64,000 nt of DNA from Phycisphaerales bacterium UBA1161 (GCA_002311745.1 DBZL01000031.1:41378-105377), one strand, 5' to 3'. Shown: positions 31,801 through 40,810, counted from the first letter of the stretch. Numbers and translations: made by a program. Notes: a model not told the origin generated them from the letters alone.

Positions 31801-34403
31801 GCAGTCATCTCCGGGACATCCAAGGACAGATCGAATGAAACACAGGTCCACTGACCTTCACTGCTCTCGATTCGCAGCGTACCGCCGTGGTTGCGAATTA
31901 TGGTGTGGCAAATACTCAATCCCAGCCCCATTCCCTGACCGACGTCTCTGGTGGTGAAGAAGGGCTCCGTTACGCGAGTAAGATTTATTTCCGGAATGCC
32001 TACGCCGTTGTCCTGAACGGTGGTGACCAGGCGGTTTTGATCGACGCGTGTCCGCACGACAACCGCGGGAGTTCGCTCGCCAGCGGCTCGGACGGCCATC
32101 GCCGCGTTGGATAGAAGGTTGATGAAAACGTGTGTGATCTGGTTCTTGCTGCCCCGCACCAGGGAATCGCCGATGTTCTCACGTCTTATGGAAAGATCGC
32201 CAAGGTCGTGCGCCAGCATACGCTCGGCGGCGGAAAGTGCCGATTCAATCGTAAATCGCTCATCTGCGACATCGTGGTTGGGGTGCGCGAAGCTGCGCAA
32301 GTCCGTTGTGACCGTGCGGATTCGCTTCAGGGCGGTCTCTAACTCGCTCAGATATTCGGCCACGGAGTCAGTCGGGTTCTTCTGGCGAGCGAGGTGCAGG
32401 GCCATCAGTGCCGCGTTCAGCGGATTGTTGATTTCGTGGAGGATACCGCCCGAGAGCCGGCCCACTGCATTCATCTTCTCGCTTTGCACAAGTTGGACTT
32501 CGGTTTCCTGCAACTTCTGTATTGTCAAAGCCAGTTCCGCATTGCGGTTGCGAAGTTCCTGTTCCAGTTCAGCGGCTCGCATCAGATTAGCCACCCGAGT
32601 GGTCAATTCGGATGTGCTGAATGGCTTTTGCAGGAAATCATCAGCGCCGTAATTCAGCGCAGTGAGTTTCGATTGCTCATCCGTACGTGCGGTGATTAAG
32701 ACGACTTTAGTCTGTCGAAGATCGGGGTCACATTTGATCTCCTTGCAAACGCTCAAGCCGTCCATTTCGGGTAGCATAAGATCGACGAGAACAAGCTCGG
32801 GCCGGTGGGCCTTAACGGCATTTAGGCCGCGCAGTCCATCCGCCGCCTGCCGCACGCGGTAGGAGGAGCACAGGAGCGACACGACGAATTTACGGAGGTC
32901 TGGCTCGTCTTCAACGACCAGGATTGTTTTTGTTCCCTGGCCGGTGACGCCGGATAGCTCGTCCCGTTCCAGAGGTGAATGCGGATTGACGATCAATCGA
33001 TCGGCTTCCTGATACAACCGCACGACGGGGTCAGCATTGTCGCTAGCTGGAATCACGACCGGGCTGAGGTTGCTTTCAATTGGGAGTCGGACTGTGAAAG
33101 TCGCCCCTTTGCCTTCCTCGCTGGTGGCGGTGAGAGTTCCGCCGTGTTCCTGAATTAGTTCGCGAGCAAGCGCCAGGCCTATCCCGACTCCCTGAAATCT
33201 TCGCGTGGACGAGCCGTCGACTTGCCGGAAACGATCGAAAATATGCGGCAGATCTTTCGCGGGAATGCCAATGCCGCTGTCTTGGAATGTCAAAAGAGCG
33301 TCATGATTCTCGCACTGCAGGTCGACGGTGATCGCTCCGCCGGGCGGGGTAAACTTGATGGCATTGGTGAGCAGATTGAGCACCACTTTCTCAATTGCCG
33401 AAGAATCCACAGAGAGGAGGACCGGCGACGAGCTTCCGACATAAGCCAGCTTGAGATGTTTTTGCGTCGCCAGGTGCCGCATGGAATCGACGGTTGCCCG
33501 GACAAATCCAGCCAGATCGATGTTTTCGCGCCTCTTCGGGCCAGGGCGTTCGTCCAGTCGAACGATTTCCAGAAGATCGTTGATCAGCTTCAAGAGCCGC
33601 AGCGCGTTTTGGCGAATGATGGCCAAGGTGCTCGCCAGTTCATCGGTCAAAGTGGCGCGATCGCTCAGCAGTTGGTCCGTCGGTGCCAGAATCAAGGCTA
33701 ATGGGGTGCGTAGCTCGTGGCTGATGTTGGCGAAGAACTCGCTTTTCAGCCGATCCAACTCCGCAAGCCTGTGGTTGCGCTCGTCGAGTTCCTGTCGCAG
33801 CTTGAAATCGCGCAGCCGCCGTAACGATGTGTAGTGGCTGCTGCAAAGGCAGATCAACGTCGTGATGGCGATGAAGTAGAGGTTGTTGTAGATGGTGCTG
33901 GCGTTCACCACAATATGGGTCGTTCGGGCGTGGCCCACGCACGCCAGGAGATAAAGGAGCAGGGTCGTGCCGCATACGACCGCAGCCTCCTTCAATGTGT
34001 ATGGCATCAACTGGCACGCAACGATCAGCACCAGATTGAGGCCGGCGTAGTAGGGAGAAGTGCTTCCCTCCGTGGCATAAATCATCCAAGAGATCGCGAC
34101 CGCGGGCAGCAGTGGCCATATCAGCCCAATGGCGTTCAGCCGTTCCCTTGCAAAACGACTGCCAAGGATGAGATACAGGGGTGCCACTGCTAAATCGCAG
34201 AGCAGGCGACCAAAGATGAGGAAGCTGACGAGATGGCCGGGATACACGAACCAGTCAAGCCCCGACCCCAGCGGCATGCAAATAAGCACCAGGATGCAGC
34301 CAATCCGAGCTTGCTGAATGCGAAAATCCTTCTCGGATTCCTCGTAGGCCCGCATCAATTCCGCAGACTCGGTAACCGCCGAACTGGCGACGCGCGCGCT
34401 CAT
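31797..34403 (-). CDS. Membrane hybrid sensor kinase TM-HK-REC-HK (PhcS/PhcR fusion-like)
   Basis: 868 residues. Five or six membrane segments occupy residues 33-190. A full kinase follows with H229 (FFANISHELRTPL), N-box LNLLTNAIKF, DSGIGIP and GVGIGLALAREL. A receiver has D541 (LVDLMLPEMDG), and a second full kinase has H656 (SGGILHEINNPLNAAL), DNGVGIP and GMGLGLSICHTI. In Ralstonia, PhcS is a membrane kinase and PhcR a receiver-kinase, so this protein has the combined order of both. It would sense a signal at the membrane and relay phosphate. It shares ATGA overlaps with both neighbours. Confidence 0.85.
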   Translation of the reverse strand: MSARVASSAVTESAELMRAYEESEKDFRIQQARIGCILVLICMPLGSGLDWFVYPGHLVSFLIFGRLLCDLAVAPLYLILGSRFARERLNAIGLIWPLLPAVAISWMIYATEGSTSPYYAGLNLVLIVACQLMPYTLKEAAVVCGTTLLLYLLACVGHARTTHIVVNASTIYNNLYFIAITTLICLCSSHYTSLRRLRDFKLRQELDERNHRLAELDRLKSEFFANISHELRTPLALILAPTDQLLSDRATLTDELASTLAIIRQNALRLLKLINDLLEIVRLDERPGPKRRENIDLAGFVRATVDSMRHLATQKHLKLAYVGSSSPVLLSVDSSAIEKVVLNLLTNAIKFTPPGGAITVDLQCENHDALLTFQDSGIGIPAKDLPHIFDRFRQVDGSSTRRFQGVGIGLALARELIQEHGGTLTATSEEGKGATFTVRLPIESNLSPVVIPASDNADPVVRLYQEADRLIVNPHSPLERDELSGVTGQGTKTILVVEDEPDLRKFVVSLLCSSYRVRQAADGLRGLNAVKAHRPELVLVDLMLPEMDGLSVCKEIKCDPDLRQTKVVLITARTDEQSKLTALNYGADDFLQKPFSTSELTTRVANLMRAAELEQELRNRNAELALTIQKLQETEVQLVQSEKMNAVGRLSGGILHEINNPLNAALMALHLARQKNPTDSVAEYLSELETALKRIRTVTTDLRSFAHPNHDVADERFTIESALSAAERMLAHDLGDLSIRRENIGDSLVRGSKNQITHVFINLLSNAAMAVRAAGERTPAVVVRTRVDQNRLVTTVQDNGVGIPEINLTRVTEPFFTTRDVGQGMGLGLSICHTIIRNHGGTLRIESSEGQWTCVSFDLSLDVPEMTA

Positions 34404-35839
34404 GAATGTCCCTGCTTCGGTTTGCGGATTTCCAGAAAGACATTTACCCCTGTCGCATCGCACCCGATTGTCTGTTCGCCCGTCCCGGGCGGGGCTATGA
34501 CGCTCATGTCATCCGGCCCCCGGTAAATCAGGTACCATTCAAGCAGATGTTCGAGGAAGTATCGAACGCTGTTCAACGGCGTGACGTTCGTCGCCACGAC
34601 CAATCCATTGTCGCTCACCCAGGTATAGAATAACTGCAACAGCCGGCAGCAAATTCTGTCGTTCAGGTAATCGAACAAGCCCGCGCAGTAGATCAAATCG
34701 GCTGTCACAAACGGTGAGGTTTCCTTACCCAAAGCGCTGCGGGTAGCTTCCTTCAGCAGCTCGTTGATCGACTTGTGGTGGTAGATGATGTTCGGATTGC
34801 GTTTGCTTTCAAAGGCCACTTCGGCCAGCTTTCGTCGGGTGTGGGCCAGGGTTTCTTCGTTGAAATCCATTAAATGAAACTCGCACCGGTCCGACAGCGG
34901 GTCGTTGCGGATAAATCGCTGTAGTTCCTGGGCGGGGCCGCAGCCGATATTCAACACACGAAGCGGGCGGTCTGTTTTCGTGACGCGGTCGGCTTCGTTG
35001 TGGAGGTATACCTGGAGCCGGTCGATGCGATTGCGATGAGCCTGCGCCCCGTCTGAGCGAAGTATCAGAGCGTTGAGAATCTTGGCGTAGGTGGTCGGCC
35101 CTTCCAGTGGCTCCCGCGCGATCATGTTCACCATCTCGTAGTCGCCCGCATAGCCCAAAGGCTTGGTGAATGTCCGGTGTACGAAGGGCGAGACGAGCAT
35201 CAGCGGATGAAGCTGCCGACGGGCAAATGACTTATGGCTAATAACTTCCTCCTCGGGAATTTCCTTTGCCCGCTGCTCGAATCCCGTGAACAACTCTCCC
35301 AACTTCGCCTGTAGTCCTCGCTCCACCTCGCACGTAAACGCATACTGATCCTTGATCCTCGATGCGACATCCGCTGTCGCCTCCACCTGGCTTAACCACC
35401 GACTCAACTCGGACAGAAACGAACCAAGGCTCGTAACAGACAACTGATAGGTGGGCCTGATAGCGTGCACTGCCTCAAAGTCGCGTACGAACTGCTCGAC
35501 CTCCTTCTGCAGATCGCCACCCAGAGCGGTGCCTACAAGGTCGGACCATGGGTCGACCAGCGTGGCTGAAACAATGCTCATGAGTCCCGTGGCGACGATG
35601 TTGCTTACGACGGCGCGTCCTGAATAAAGCACGCGTTCTCCACGAAGCAGACGCATCTCGCTGAGAACCTCGCTAAGTTGAACGATCGAGTACGGGTTAT
35701 AGGCTTCAAAGATGATGTGGTGGCGGGTAACGTGCGACAGAGTGCCGCGCGCAGCTACCCCCTGACTGTTTTTGAACGTGACGAGGCCGTCGAAGTCGAT
35801 GGATTTGTCCGGCAAAATCCCATCCTGAATTGAAACCAC
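34400..35839 (-). CDS. SAM-dependent methyltransferase, PhcB-like (3-OH-fatty-acid methyl ester synthesis family)
   Basis: 479 residues, GTG start. Residues 15-98 form an N-terminal beta domain (GLVTFKNSQGVAARGTL, IIFEAYNPYSIVQLSEVL, LYSGRAVVSNIVATG). I recall this as typical of proteins annotated as extracellular factor 3-hydroxypalmitic acid methyl ester biosynthesis protein. A helical region follows, then a Rossmann methyltransferase domain with motif I RVLNIGCGPAQEL (294-306) and the acidic LMDFNEE. In Ralstonia the homologous PhcB makes the quorum signal sensed by PhcS. The stop overlaps the kinase start, so signal maker and sensor are coupled. The actual product is unknown. Confidence 0.75.
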   Translation of the reverse strand: MVSIQDGILPDKSIDFDGLVTFKNSQGVAARGTLSHVTRHHIIFEAYNPYSIVQLSEVLSEMRLLRGERVLYSGRAVVSNIVATGLMSIVSATLVDPWSDLVGTALGGDLQKEVEQFVRDFEAVHAIRPTYQLSVTSLGSFLSELSRWLSQVEATADVASRIKDQYAFTCEVERGLQAKLGELFTGFEQRAKEIPEEEVISHKSFARRQLHPLMLVSPFVHRTFTKPLGYAGDYEMVNMIAREPLEGPTTYAKILNALILRSDGAQAHRNRIDRLQVYLHNEADRVTKTDRPLRVLNIGCGPAQELQRFIRNDPLSDRCEFHLMDFNEETLAHTRRKLAEVAFESKRNPNIIYHHKSINELLKEATRSALGKETSPFVTADLIYCAGLFDYLNDRICCRLLQLFYTWVSDNGLVVATNVTPLNSVRYFLEHLLEWYLIYRGPDDMSVIAPPGTGEQTIGCDATGVNVFLEIRKPKQGHS

Positions 35840-36004
35840 CGGAGTATACCCTTCGCCCGGGCGGGCACAATATCGCTACATTTAACGACGCCAATCTGCA
35901 AAGGATGTCGCGGTCTGGGCGTGAAGCTTGTTCACTTGGTCAATCCGGCGGAGTTTGGTACATTCTGCAAAATCAGATGAGCCGCCATGCGAAAAGGGAA
36001 TACA

Positions 36005-36247
36005 ATGGGTAAACGCATTATTATGCGAGTCGAACTGCGCAGCAAATCGAAGGACCAGCTAGATGAGTTTTGCACTCGCACTGGTATGACCAAGGTAGCC
36101 GCTGTTTCCCGCCTGATCGACTGGTTTTGCAGACAGTCAGATACGCTACAGGCAATGATCCAAGGCCTGTTCCCGCAGTCCATTGAGTCGAAAGTGGCGG
36201 TAATGATCTTAAAGGCCATCGCGGCGAAGAAGGCGAATGCGACGTGA
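36005..36247 (+). CDS. Small ribbon-helix-helix-like protein, paralogue 3 (divergent)
   Basis: 80 residues. The ATG at 36005 has an AAAAGGGA site 5-12 bases upstream; an ATG at 35987 would add six residues. A basic strand (GKRIIMRVELRSKSKDQL) is followed by VAAVSRLIDWFCRQSDTLQ and a last helix ending IAAKKANAT. The SRLIxWFCRQ core matches the two paralogues at the far end of the divergent operon. It could autoregulate the 166-base region between itself and the methyltransferase gene. The RHH call is inferred. Confidence 0.6.
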   Translation: MGKRIIMRVELRSKSKDQLDEFCTRTGMTKVAAVSRLIDWFCRQSDTLQAMIQGLFPQSIESKVAVMILKAIAAKKANAT

Positions 36248-36412
36248 TTGAAGGGGACGCCTGCCGTACGACGCAAAGGTTTTCGCGCATCCATCGCCGT
36301 TTTCATCCGGTTCTGGGAGGTTTTCCTATTCGCGAGGTTGTTGCCGGCGATCTTAATGCGGCATCAGCTGCTTATTTTGCCCGTTCCCTTCGCCGACTTC
36401 GTACGGCTCGGG

Positions 36413-36614
36413 TTACTTGCTCGGGCCGAATTGGTCTTGGGCGATCTCGACGGCTTTGAGCAGGGCCTTGGCCTTGTTCATCGTCTCTTCGTATTCGCTG
36501 GCGGGGACGGAATCGGCGACGACGCCGGCGCCAACCTGCACGTCGTAGATGCCGTTCCTCCAGACGATCGTGCGCAAGGCGATGCAGGTGTCCATGTCGC
36601 CGGAAAAATCGAGG
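36413..36614 (-). pseudogene. trpE: Duplicate of the trpE 3' end
   Basis: About 202 bases match 42405-42606, the last 67 codons of the intact trpE, with 8 mismatches, all synonymous, and the same stop codon position. The homology breaks sharply at 36614/42606 inside the gene. A weaker match continues about 50 bases past the stop (36365-36412 against 42357-42404). The fragment has no start region and cannot make TrpE. It bounds the left side of a block of about 6 kb. Confidence 0.92.
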
Positions 36615-37005
36615 GAAACGGATCAGGGGACAGCACTGATTGAAATTGGGAAAATCGCGCAGCGGCTGGCCCTCAAATGCACGCTGCGCGATCCCGGCCG
36701 GCCGATGAAGGGAGGTGATGCTCCCTTTCGCGTTCCCCCTTTTGTGTTCCCTGGTGACGAACGTTTTTTTTGGACGTCGGGGCCGGTGGAGCGTTGGGAA
36801 GCCGGAAGGGGGGCTGTTATCCGCCGCAGAGCGGTCCGTCGACAGGGAATCGTGCGCGGAATCCGCTGAGAAATCCGGGTTGAAATGGGAAATGCAGGGA
36901 CCGGTCGGGGACGAGCCGGCTCAGTCTCGAAGTGGGGCCGCCTGGAAGCCGAAAGGAAGACCCCGTTATGGGTCACACCTCCTTATGGGTTCTCAGGCTG
37001 CCCGG
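36615..37005. other. Gene-free region with repeats
   Basis: No supported gene. It contains an inverted repeat cgcgcagcg/cgctgcgcg (36656-36664 and 36682-36690), a run of eight T at about 36765, and the second copy of the gaccgg...cggctcag repeat (36899-36933). Short frames overlap in all phases and lack ribosome binding sites. Confidence 0.5.
36899..36933. repeat. Intergenic repeat, copy 2 (gaccgg...cggctcag)
   Basis: Diverged copy of 18484-18519, sharing gccggctcagt and the flanking ctcga. Confidence 0.5.
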
Positions 37006-38994
37006 CTAGACTGCCCCCAACGACGGCGAGTCCGGCGTCGCGTCGACATTCACATGGACGTTGGCGCGCTGAAGCAGCAGCGGCTGAACCATCTGGTGAA
37101 TCTCGGCGATGGCCGCGCCGACGCTTGTCACGAGATGCACGGGGCCATCGCACGTCAAGCGCTCCAGCGACTTCTTTGGATCAGCCTTACTCGTCCATAG
37201 GCCTACCACCGATGGCAACTGCGGGAATCTCGTGTGCAGGCGCTTGCAGAGGTATCGCGAGTGGGCCAGGGCGGCGGGTGGAAGCGCCGAGATGCAGACG
37301 GCCCCCGCCTCATGCTCCTGAACCAACTCGAGCATCTCGCTGGCCAGCGACACCTGCGACGCGGCAATCGCCCGCTGCCCTTTGAGTTCCAGAAGCTGCG
37401 CGAGCATCAGCCCGACAATCTCGTCGGCTTCATTGTGGGCCGGAAGGCACAGCACGATCACGGTCGGCTCCTTGGGGATCGACGGCCGGATGACACTCGC
37501 CGCACCGTCGGGCTTCTCTTGCACTTCGGCGAGGGCAGCGGCGGCGTTCTCGGTTTTCTGCGCGTCTCCCAATTCTTCGATCAGGTCGCGCATCGCCTGG
37601 TGGATGAAGGTGTCGCGCTGGGTGTCTACCTGCTCGGTGTGACGATCCCTCTCTGCCATCGCCAGCGCCGGAATCATGACTTCGTCGTAGACGCACTCCA
37701 GTCCCCTTTCCTTCCGGTAGTCGTGGAGCAATTCGCCGGCTTCGTCCTGGTCCAGAGAGAGAAGCCGCTGGTACACCCGGACGGATGGCTCCAGGACCTG
37801 CTCGTCGCCGAGAATCACGTCCAGGAACTGGAGTTGCGGAACATGCTTGCCCAGCACGACCACGATGACGGTCAACGGCGTGGCGAGCAACAGTCCGATC
37901 GGCCCCCACAGCCACGTCCAGAACACCGCGGACACGAGAATCGCCACGACCGACAAGCCCGTGCTCGATCCGAAGAGCCACGGCTCCAGCACGTTGTTTA
38001 TCACCAGTTCGATTGCCACGTACATGCCCAACGTCGCCGCAAAGACGCCGGCGCTGTTGAACATCGCGAGCGACAGAACCACCGGCACCGCCGCGGCGAT
38101 AAACGGCCCCAGGTAGGGAACGAATCGCAGGACTGCGGCGAGCAACGCCCATAGCAACACGTTGGGAAATCGCCCTTCGCTCGTGCATGCGCCGATGATC
38201 CAAAGCCCGATCCCGACGCAGACGCCGTAGATCCCGTTGATGGCCGACTGCATCAGCAGATAGCGGCTGATGCGTGTCGCGGCGTCGTCCAGCGCCTGCG
38301 TGGTCACGTTCAGCCGTCCGTGACCGACGAGCCGAATCATGCGGTCGCGCAGGTCCCTGCGGTTGAACAACATGAAGATCACAAAGACCACGATGAGGCC
38401 GCCCGTCGCCAGCGGACCCAGAAGCCGCCCCAGGTAATGTCCGACGATCTGGAGCGGCGAGGACGGCTCGGAGTATTCGCGGACGGGCAAGGGGTTCTGC
38501 GGAGAAACCCGAGGCAGCGACGGCATACCCGGGCGGCTGTCGGGCGCCTGGACCAGAGGCGCGACGCCGGCGATCGCCGACGGCGCCGTAGAAGGCTGCG
38601 TGGCCGCCATGTTCTTGAGGGTTTCTTCCACACCCTTGGCCGCTTTGGAGAAGCTGCCGGCGGCGGCGCCCTGAAACCGTTGGAATTTGCTCTGTATGTT
38701 GGCCCCGTAGTCGGGCAGCTTTTCCGCCACCTCGACAAACTGCCGCTCCACGGTCCAGCCGATCGTGCCGAGCACGGCCAGAGCCGTTCCTACCGCGATG
38801 AGGACGGCTGCGATCCGCCCCACCCGACATCGTTCCAGCCATGTCACGGCCGGCGCCAGCACGAACGCGAGCAGAACCGCAACCGCCAGCGGGATGAGCA
38901 CCTCTTGCGCGAAGTAGAGAATCACAACGCTGGCGATGATGGTCGGCATCAAGCCGAGCTTCAGGCCGGATTTTGTTTCCATCAGTCGCGACAC
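37006..38994 (-). CDS. AI-2E family (PerM-like) permease with C-terminal B12-binding-like domain
   Basis: 662 residues. The permease part (1 to about 400) has hydrophobic segments, including the N-terminal pair (PTIIASVVILYFAQEVLIPL and AVAVLLAFVLAPAVTWLE), the family sequence FVPYLGPFIAAAVPVVL and the end PIGLLLATPLTVIVVVLGKH. A Pro/Ser-rich insert sits near 130-180. Residues 509 to about 625 form an alpha/beta domain (VIVLCLPAHNEADEIVGLML, SLASEMLELVQEHEAGAVCI) resembling the B12-binding fold but without the DxHxxG motif. AI-2E members have varied roles, and the name does not prove autoinducer export. Start is GTG at 38994 or ATG at 38982. Confidence 0.75.
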   Translation of the reverse strand: MSRLMETKSGLKLGLMPTIIASVVILYFAQEVLIPLAVAVLLAFVLAPAVTWLERCRVGRIAAVLIAVGTALAVLGTIGWTVERQFVEVAEKLPDYGANIQSKFQRFQGAAAGSFSKAAKGVEETLKNMAATQPSTAPSAIAGVAPLVQAPDSRPGMPSLPRVSPQNPLPVREYSEPSSPLQIVGHYLGRLLGPLATGGLIVVFVIFMLFNRRDLRDRMIRLVGHGRLNVTTQALDDAATRISRYLLMQSAINGIYGVCVGIGLWIIGACTSEGRFPNVLLWALLAAVLRFVPYLGPFIAAAVPVVLSLAMFNSAGVFAATLGMYVAIELVINNVLEPWLFGSSTGLSVVAILVSAVFWTWLWGPIGLLLATPLTVIVVVLGKHVPQLQFLDVILGDEQVLEPSVRVYQRLLSLDQDEAGELLHDYRKERGLECVYDEVMIPALAMAERDRHTEQVDTQRDTFIHQAMRDLIEELGDAQKTENAAAALAEVQEKPDGAASVIRPSIPKEPTVIVLCLPAHNEADEIVGLMLAQLLELKGQRAIAASQVSLASEMLELVQEHEAGAVCISALPPAALAHSRYLCKRLHTRFPQLPSVVGLWTSKADPKKSLERLTCDGPVHLVTSVGAAIAEIHQMVQPLLLQRANVHVNVDATPDSPSLGAV

Positions 38995-39000
38995 GGTTTG

Positions 39001-39144
39001 TTACCGTCTCAAGAGCAGACCGATGAGCACGCCGACGCACGCAGCGATAAGAACCGTTCTGTAGGTCGGGGCGTTGGCCTCGTGCCTGGCTCTGGTTTTT
39101 TCCTTGTCGATCGCCGCGTTCGTTATCTCTTTCTTTTCGTTCAT
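39001..39144 (-). CDS. Very small membrane-anchored protein, DUF883/YqjD-like tail
   Basis: 47 residues. A charged N-terminal half (NEKKEITNAAIDKEKTRARH) is followed by one membrane segment ending GVLIGLLLRR, like the C-terminal anchor of ElaB/YqjD proteins. It ends six bases before the permease start. Short length limits certainty, but coding-like composition and its place in a run of small same-strand genes support it. Confidence 0.5.
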   Translation of the reverse strand: MNEKKEITNAAIDKEKTRARHEANAPTYRTVLIAACVGVLIGLLLRR

Positions 39145-39235
39145 GATTTGCTCACGTTACAGTGACTCCAGGTATTCAGTCAGATCGCCCATTGCTTCAT
39201 CTTTGAATCTTTATGGTTCCTCATGGTACGAGTTC

Positions 39236-39550
39236 CTAAGTCGGAGCCGACGTTCGCGCCGGCTCTTTACGCGTCTCGGTTGCGCGACGGCTCGCTCTGG
39301 CCATCACGTATCTTCCGACGGCAAAAGCGACAGGCCGCACGAACGAAGAGATCGCCCGCGTCAGGGTCCCGGGCGCAATAAGTCGCCCGCGGTTCATTCC
39401 CAGAAATGCCCCGACCCCGGCTGCCACACCGACCGAGATGAAGGGCCGTCTCCGCATTGGCGCCAGCGGATCGATTGCCTTTGCGGCGTCGATCAATGCC
39501 GCCTTGGCCTCGGCCAGCGATGCGTGAGCGGGTTGGGTGACGATTGACAT
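39236..39550 (-). CDS. Small protein with possible membrane segment, unknown
   Basis: 104 residues. An amphipathic Ala-rich N-terminus (LAEAKAALIDAAKAI) precedes a glycine-rich hydrophobic stretch (FISVGVAAGVGAFLGMNRGR) and a basic tail. GAGGTGA lies just before the ATG. It starts three bases after the holin-like gene upstream, in what appears to be one operon of small envelope proteins. Family not recognised. Confidence 0.6.
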   Translation of the reverse strand: MSIVTQPAHASLAEAKAALIDAAKAIDPLAPMRRRPFISVGVAAGVGAFLGMNRGRLIAPGTLTRAISSFVRPVAFAVGRYVMARASRRATETRKEPARTSAPT

Positions 39551-39553
39551 GGC

Positions 39554-39829
39554 TCACCTCAACAAGCGTCTGACATACAGGATGGCACCCCACGCCAGCG
39601 ACATCGCGACGACACCCAGGGTCAAAGTTGCGCCGGTCGGCGTGAGCCGTGCAGCAAGAACCCTGAACAGGCTGAACAGAAGAAAACCCAGCCCGGCGAC
39701 CACGAGACCGAAAATGATCAAACCGAGTCCGGCCGCGACGATGAGGCGCACGAGTTGTCGCTTCAGCGCAACACCTTCGGCCTCGAACAATTCGGTCACC
39801 GCCACAAGGAACCGCGCCAGGGATTCCAC
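39554..39829 (-). CDS. Phage holin family (Actinobacterial holin superfamily III-like) membrane protein
   Basis: 91 residues, GTG start with GAGGTGA upstream. A short helical N-terminus (FLVAVTELFEAEGVALKRQL) and two membrane segments (residues 28-55, 66-88) fit the PF07332-type proteins that accompany YqjD/DUF883 genes in many bacteria. It is not a sign of a prophage by itself. Its start lies next to the end of the YqjD-like gene. Confidence 0.7.
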   Translation of the reverse strand: MESLARFLVAVTELFEAEGVALKRQLVRLIVAAGLGLIIFGLVVAGLGFLLFSLFRVLAARLTPTGATLTLGVVAMSLAWGAILYVRRLLR

Positions 39830-39832
39830 CGA

Positions 39833-40177
39833 TCACCTCTTCGTCGTGAGCAGCTTGGCCAGGATAAAGCCGATCCCCAGGGCGATCGCGGCGCTCAGCA
39901 ACGGCCTCTCGCCGATCTTCTGCCCGAGTTTCTCGACCGATTCGACGCCGCAATCCTTGATCTCACCCACGCGATCCTTGAGATCCACGACGGCGGTCGA
40001 CGCGCGATCCTTAAGCATTTCAGCACCACTTTTGCCCGTGCCAAATGTGTTGTGGAGGAGCTTGGTCACATCGTCGCGCAACTGGGCGAAGCTGCTTTTG
40101 AGGGTCTCGAGATCGGACGAGAACCGATCCTTGGGTTCGTCCTTCACCTCCGCATGGTGTTCATTCGTTTTGGTCAT
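39833..40177 (-). CDS. DUF883/YqjD-like membrane-anchored protein
   Basis: 114 residues. A long amphipathic helix (DLETLKSSFAQLRDDVTKLL to VESVEKLGQKIGERP) is followed by a C-terminal membrane anchor ALGIGFILAKLLTTKR. E. coli members (YqjD, ElaB) bind ribosomes at the inner membrane in stationary phase. AGGAGA precedes the ATG. It is first in a tightly spaced group with the holin-like gene. Confidence 0.75.
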   Translation of the reverse strand: MTKTNEHHAEVKDEPKDRFSSDLETLKSSFAQLRDDVTKLLHNTFGTGKSGAEMLKDRASTAVVDLKDRVGEIKDCGVESVEKLGQKIGERPLLSAAIALGIGFILAKLLTTKR

Positions 40178-40269
40178 CGCTGTCTCCTGTTCGTTGTAAA
40201 AGGTTCAGATCGATTGATGGACTAAAGTACGCGTGCGCATTGCTCCGCTCATGCTGGGCCTCGCTTTGC

Positions 40270-40545
40270 CTAGCGCCGAGATGACCAGTAAGCGTCGGCC
40301 TCGGTTTCGAGTCGGTCCAAGCGCGCGTAGTAGTCCGGGAACTCCTTCAGGTGTGCCCAGGCGATCTTGCCTGTTAATACCATGTCGTCGTTGGTGACGT
40401 TCGTCTCGGGATCGCGCGCACCGTGCTCGAGCTCCACTTCCAGACCACGGCGGAACTGGTCGAGATCGACCTTCGTCCAATCGAGCCCGAGTTTGCCACC
40501 AACCCGCTTTGCCTCGTCGGCGCTGATCTGATGTTGCTGGGCCAT
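40270..40545 (-). CDS. DUF5661 family protein
   Basis: 91 residues from the ATG at 40545. The sequence KLGLDWTKVDLDQFRRGLEV, ELEHGARDPETNVTNDD and the end KIAWAHLKEFPDYYARLDRL match my memory of the DUF5661 family, which has no known role. An AGAGAGGTG site precedes the ATG. A longer frame to 40686 has only basic, non-homologous residues before this Met. Confidence 0.75.
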   Translation of the reverse strand: MAQQHQISADEAKRVGGKLGLDWTKVDLDQFRRGLEVELEHGARDPETNVTNDDMVLTGKIAWAHLKEFPDYYARLDRLETEADAYWSSRR

Positions 40546-40657
40546 GTCGACACCTCTCTGCCGTGGCGTCTTCCGTTCGCGGCAGGTCATGCGGCTCCAC
40601 GGGCGGCCGGCCACGCGCGCTACGCTCGCGATCAAACGCGCCGATCCCCGTCTGGAC

Positions 40658-40810
40658 CTATGACAGGGGCCTGCGTCCCTGGACAAGACGGATAATGATA
40701 ACGACTAGGGCTATCACCAGCAGGATGTGGAGCAACCCACCGGCCGCGTGCGATGTGATCATCCCAAGCGCCCACAACACCACGAGTATGAATGCAAAAG
40801 TCCAGAGCAT
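40658..40810 (-). CDS. lmo0937-type small membrane protein
   Basis: 50 residues. Two membrane segments (LWTFAFILVVLWALGMITS and GGLLHILLVIALVVIIIRLV) and the end QGRRPLS are typical of the lmo0937 family of very small membrane proteins. A strong AAAGGAG site precedes the ATG. Function unknown; common in stress-related small-gene clusters. Confidence 0.8.
   Translation of the reverse strand: MLWTFAFILVVLWALGMITSHAAGGLLHILLVIALVVIIIRLVQGRRPLS

Noticed and set aside
37006..38994. Autoinducer-2 exporter linked to the PhcB-like system
   Set aside because: The family name comes from one member; most AI-2E proteins have other roles and nothing here shows a link to fatty acid methyl esters.
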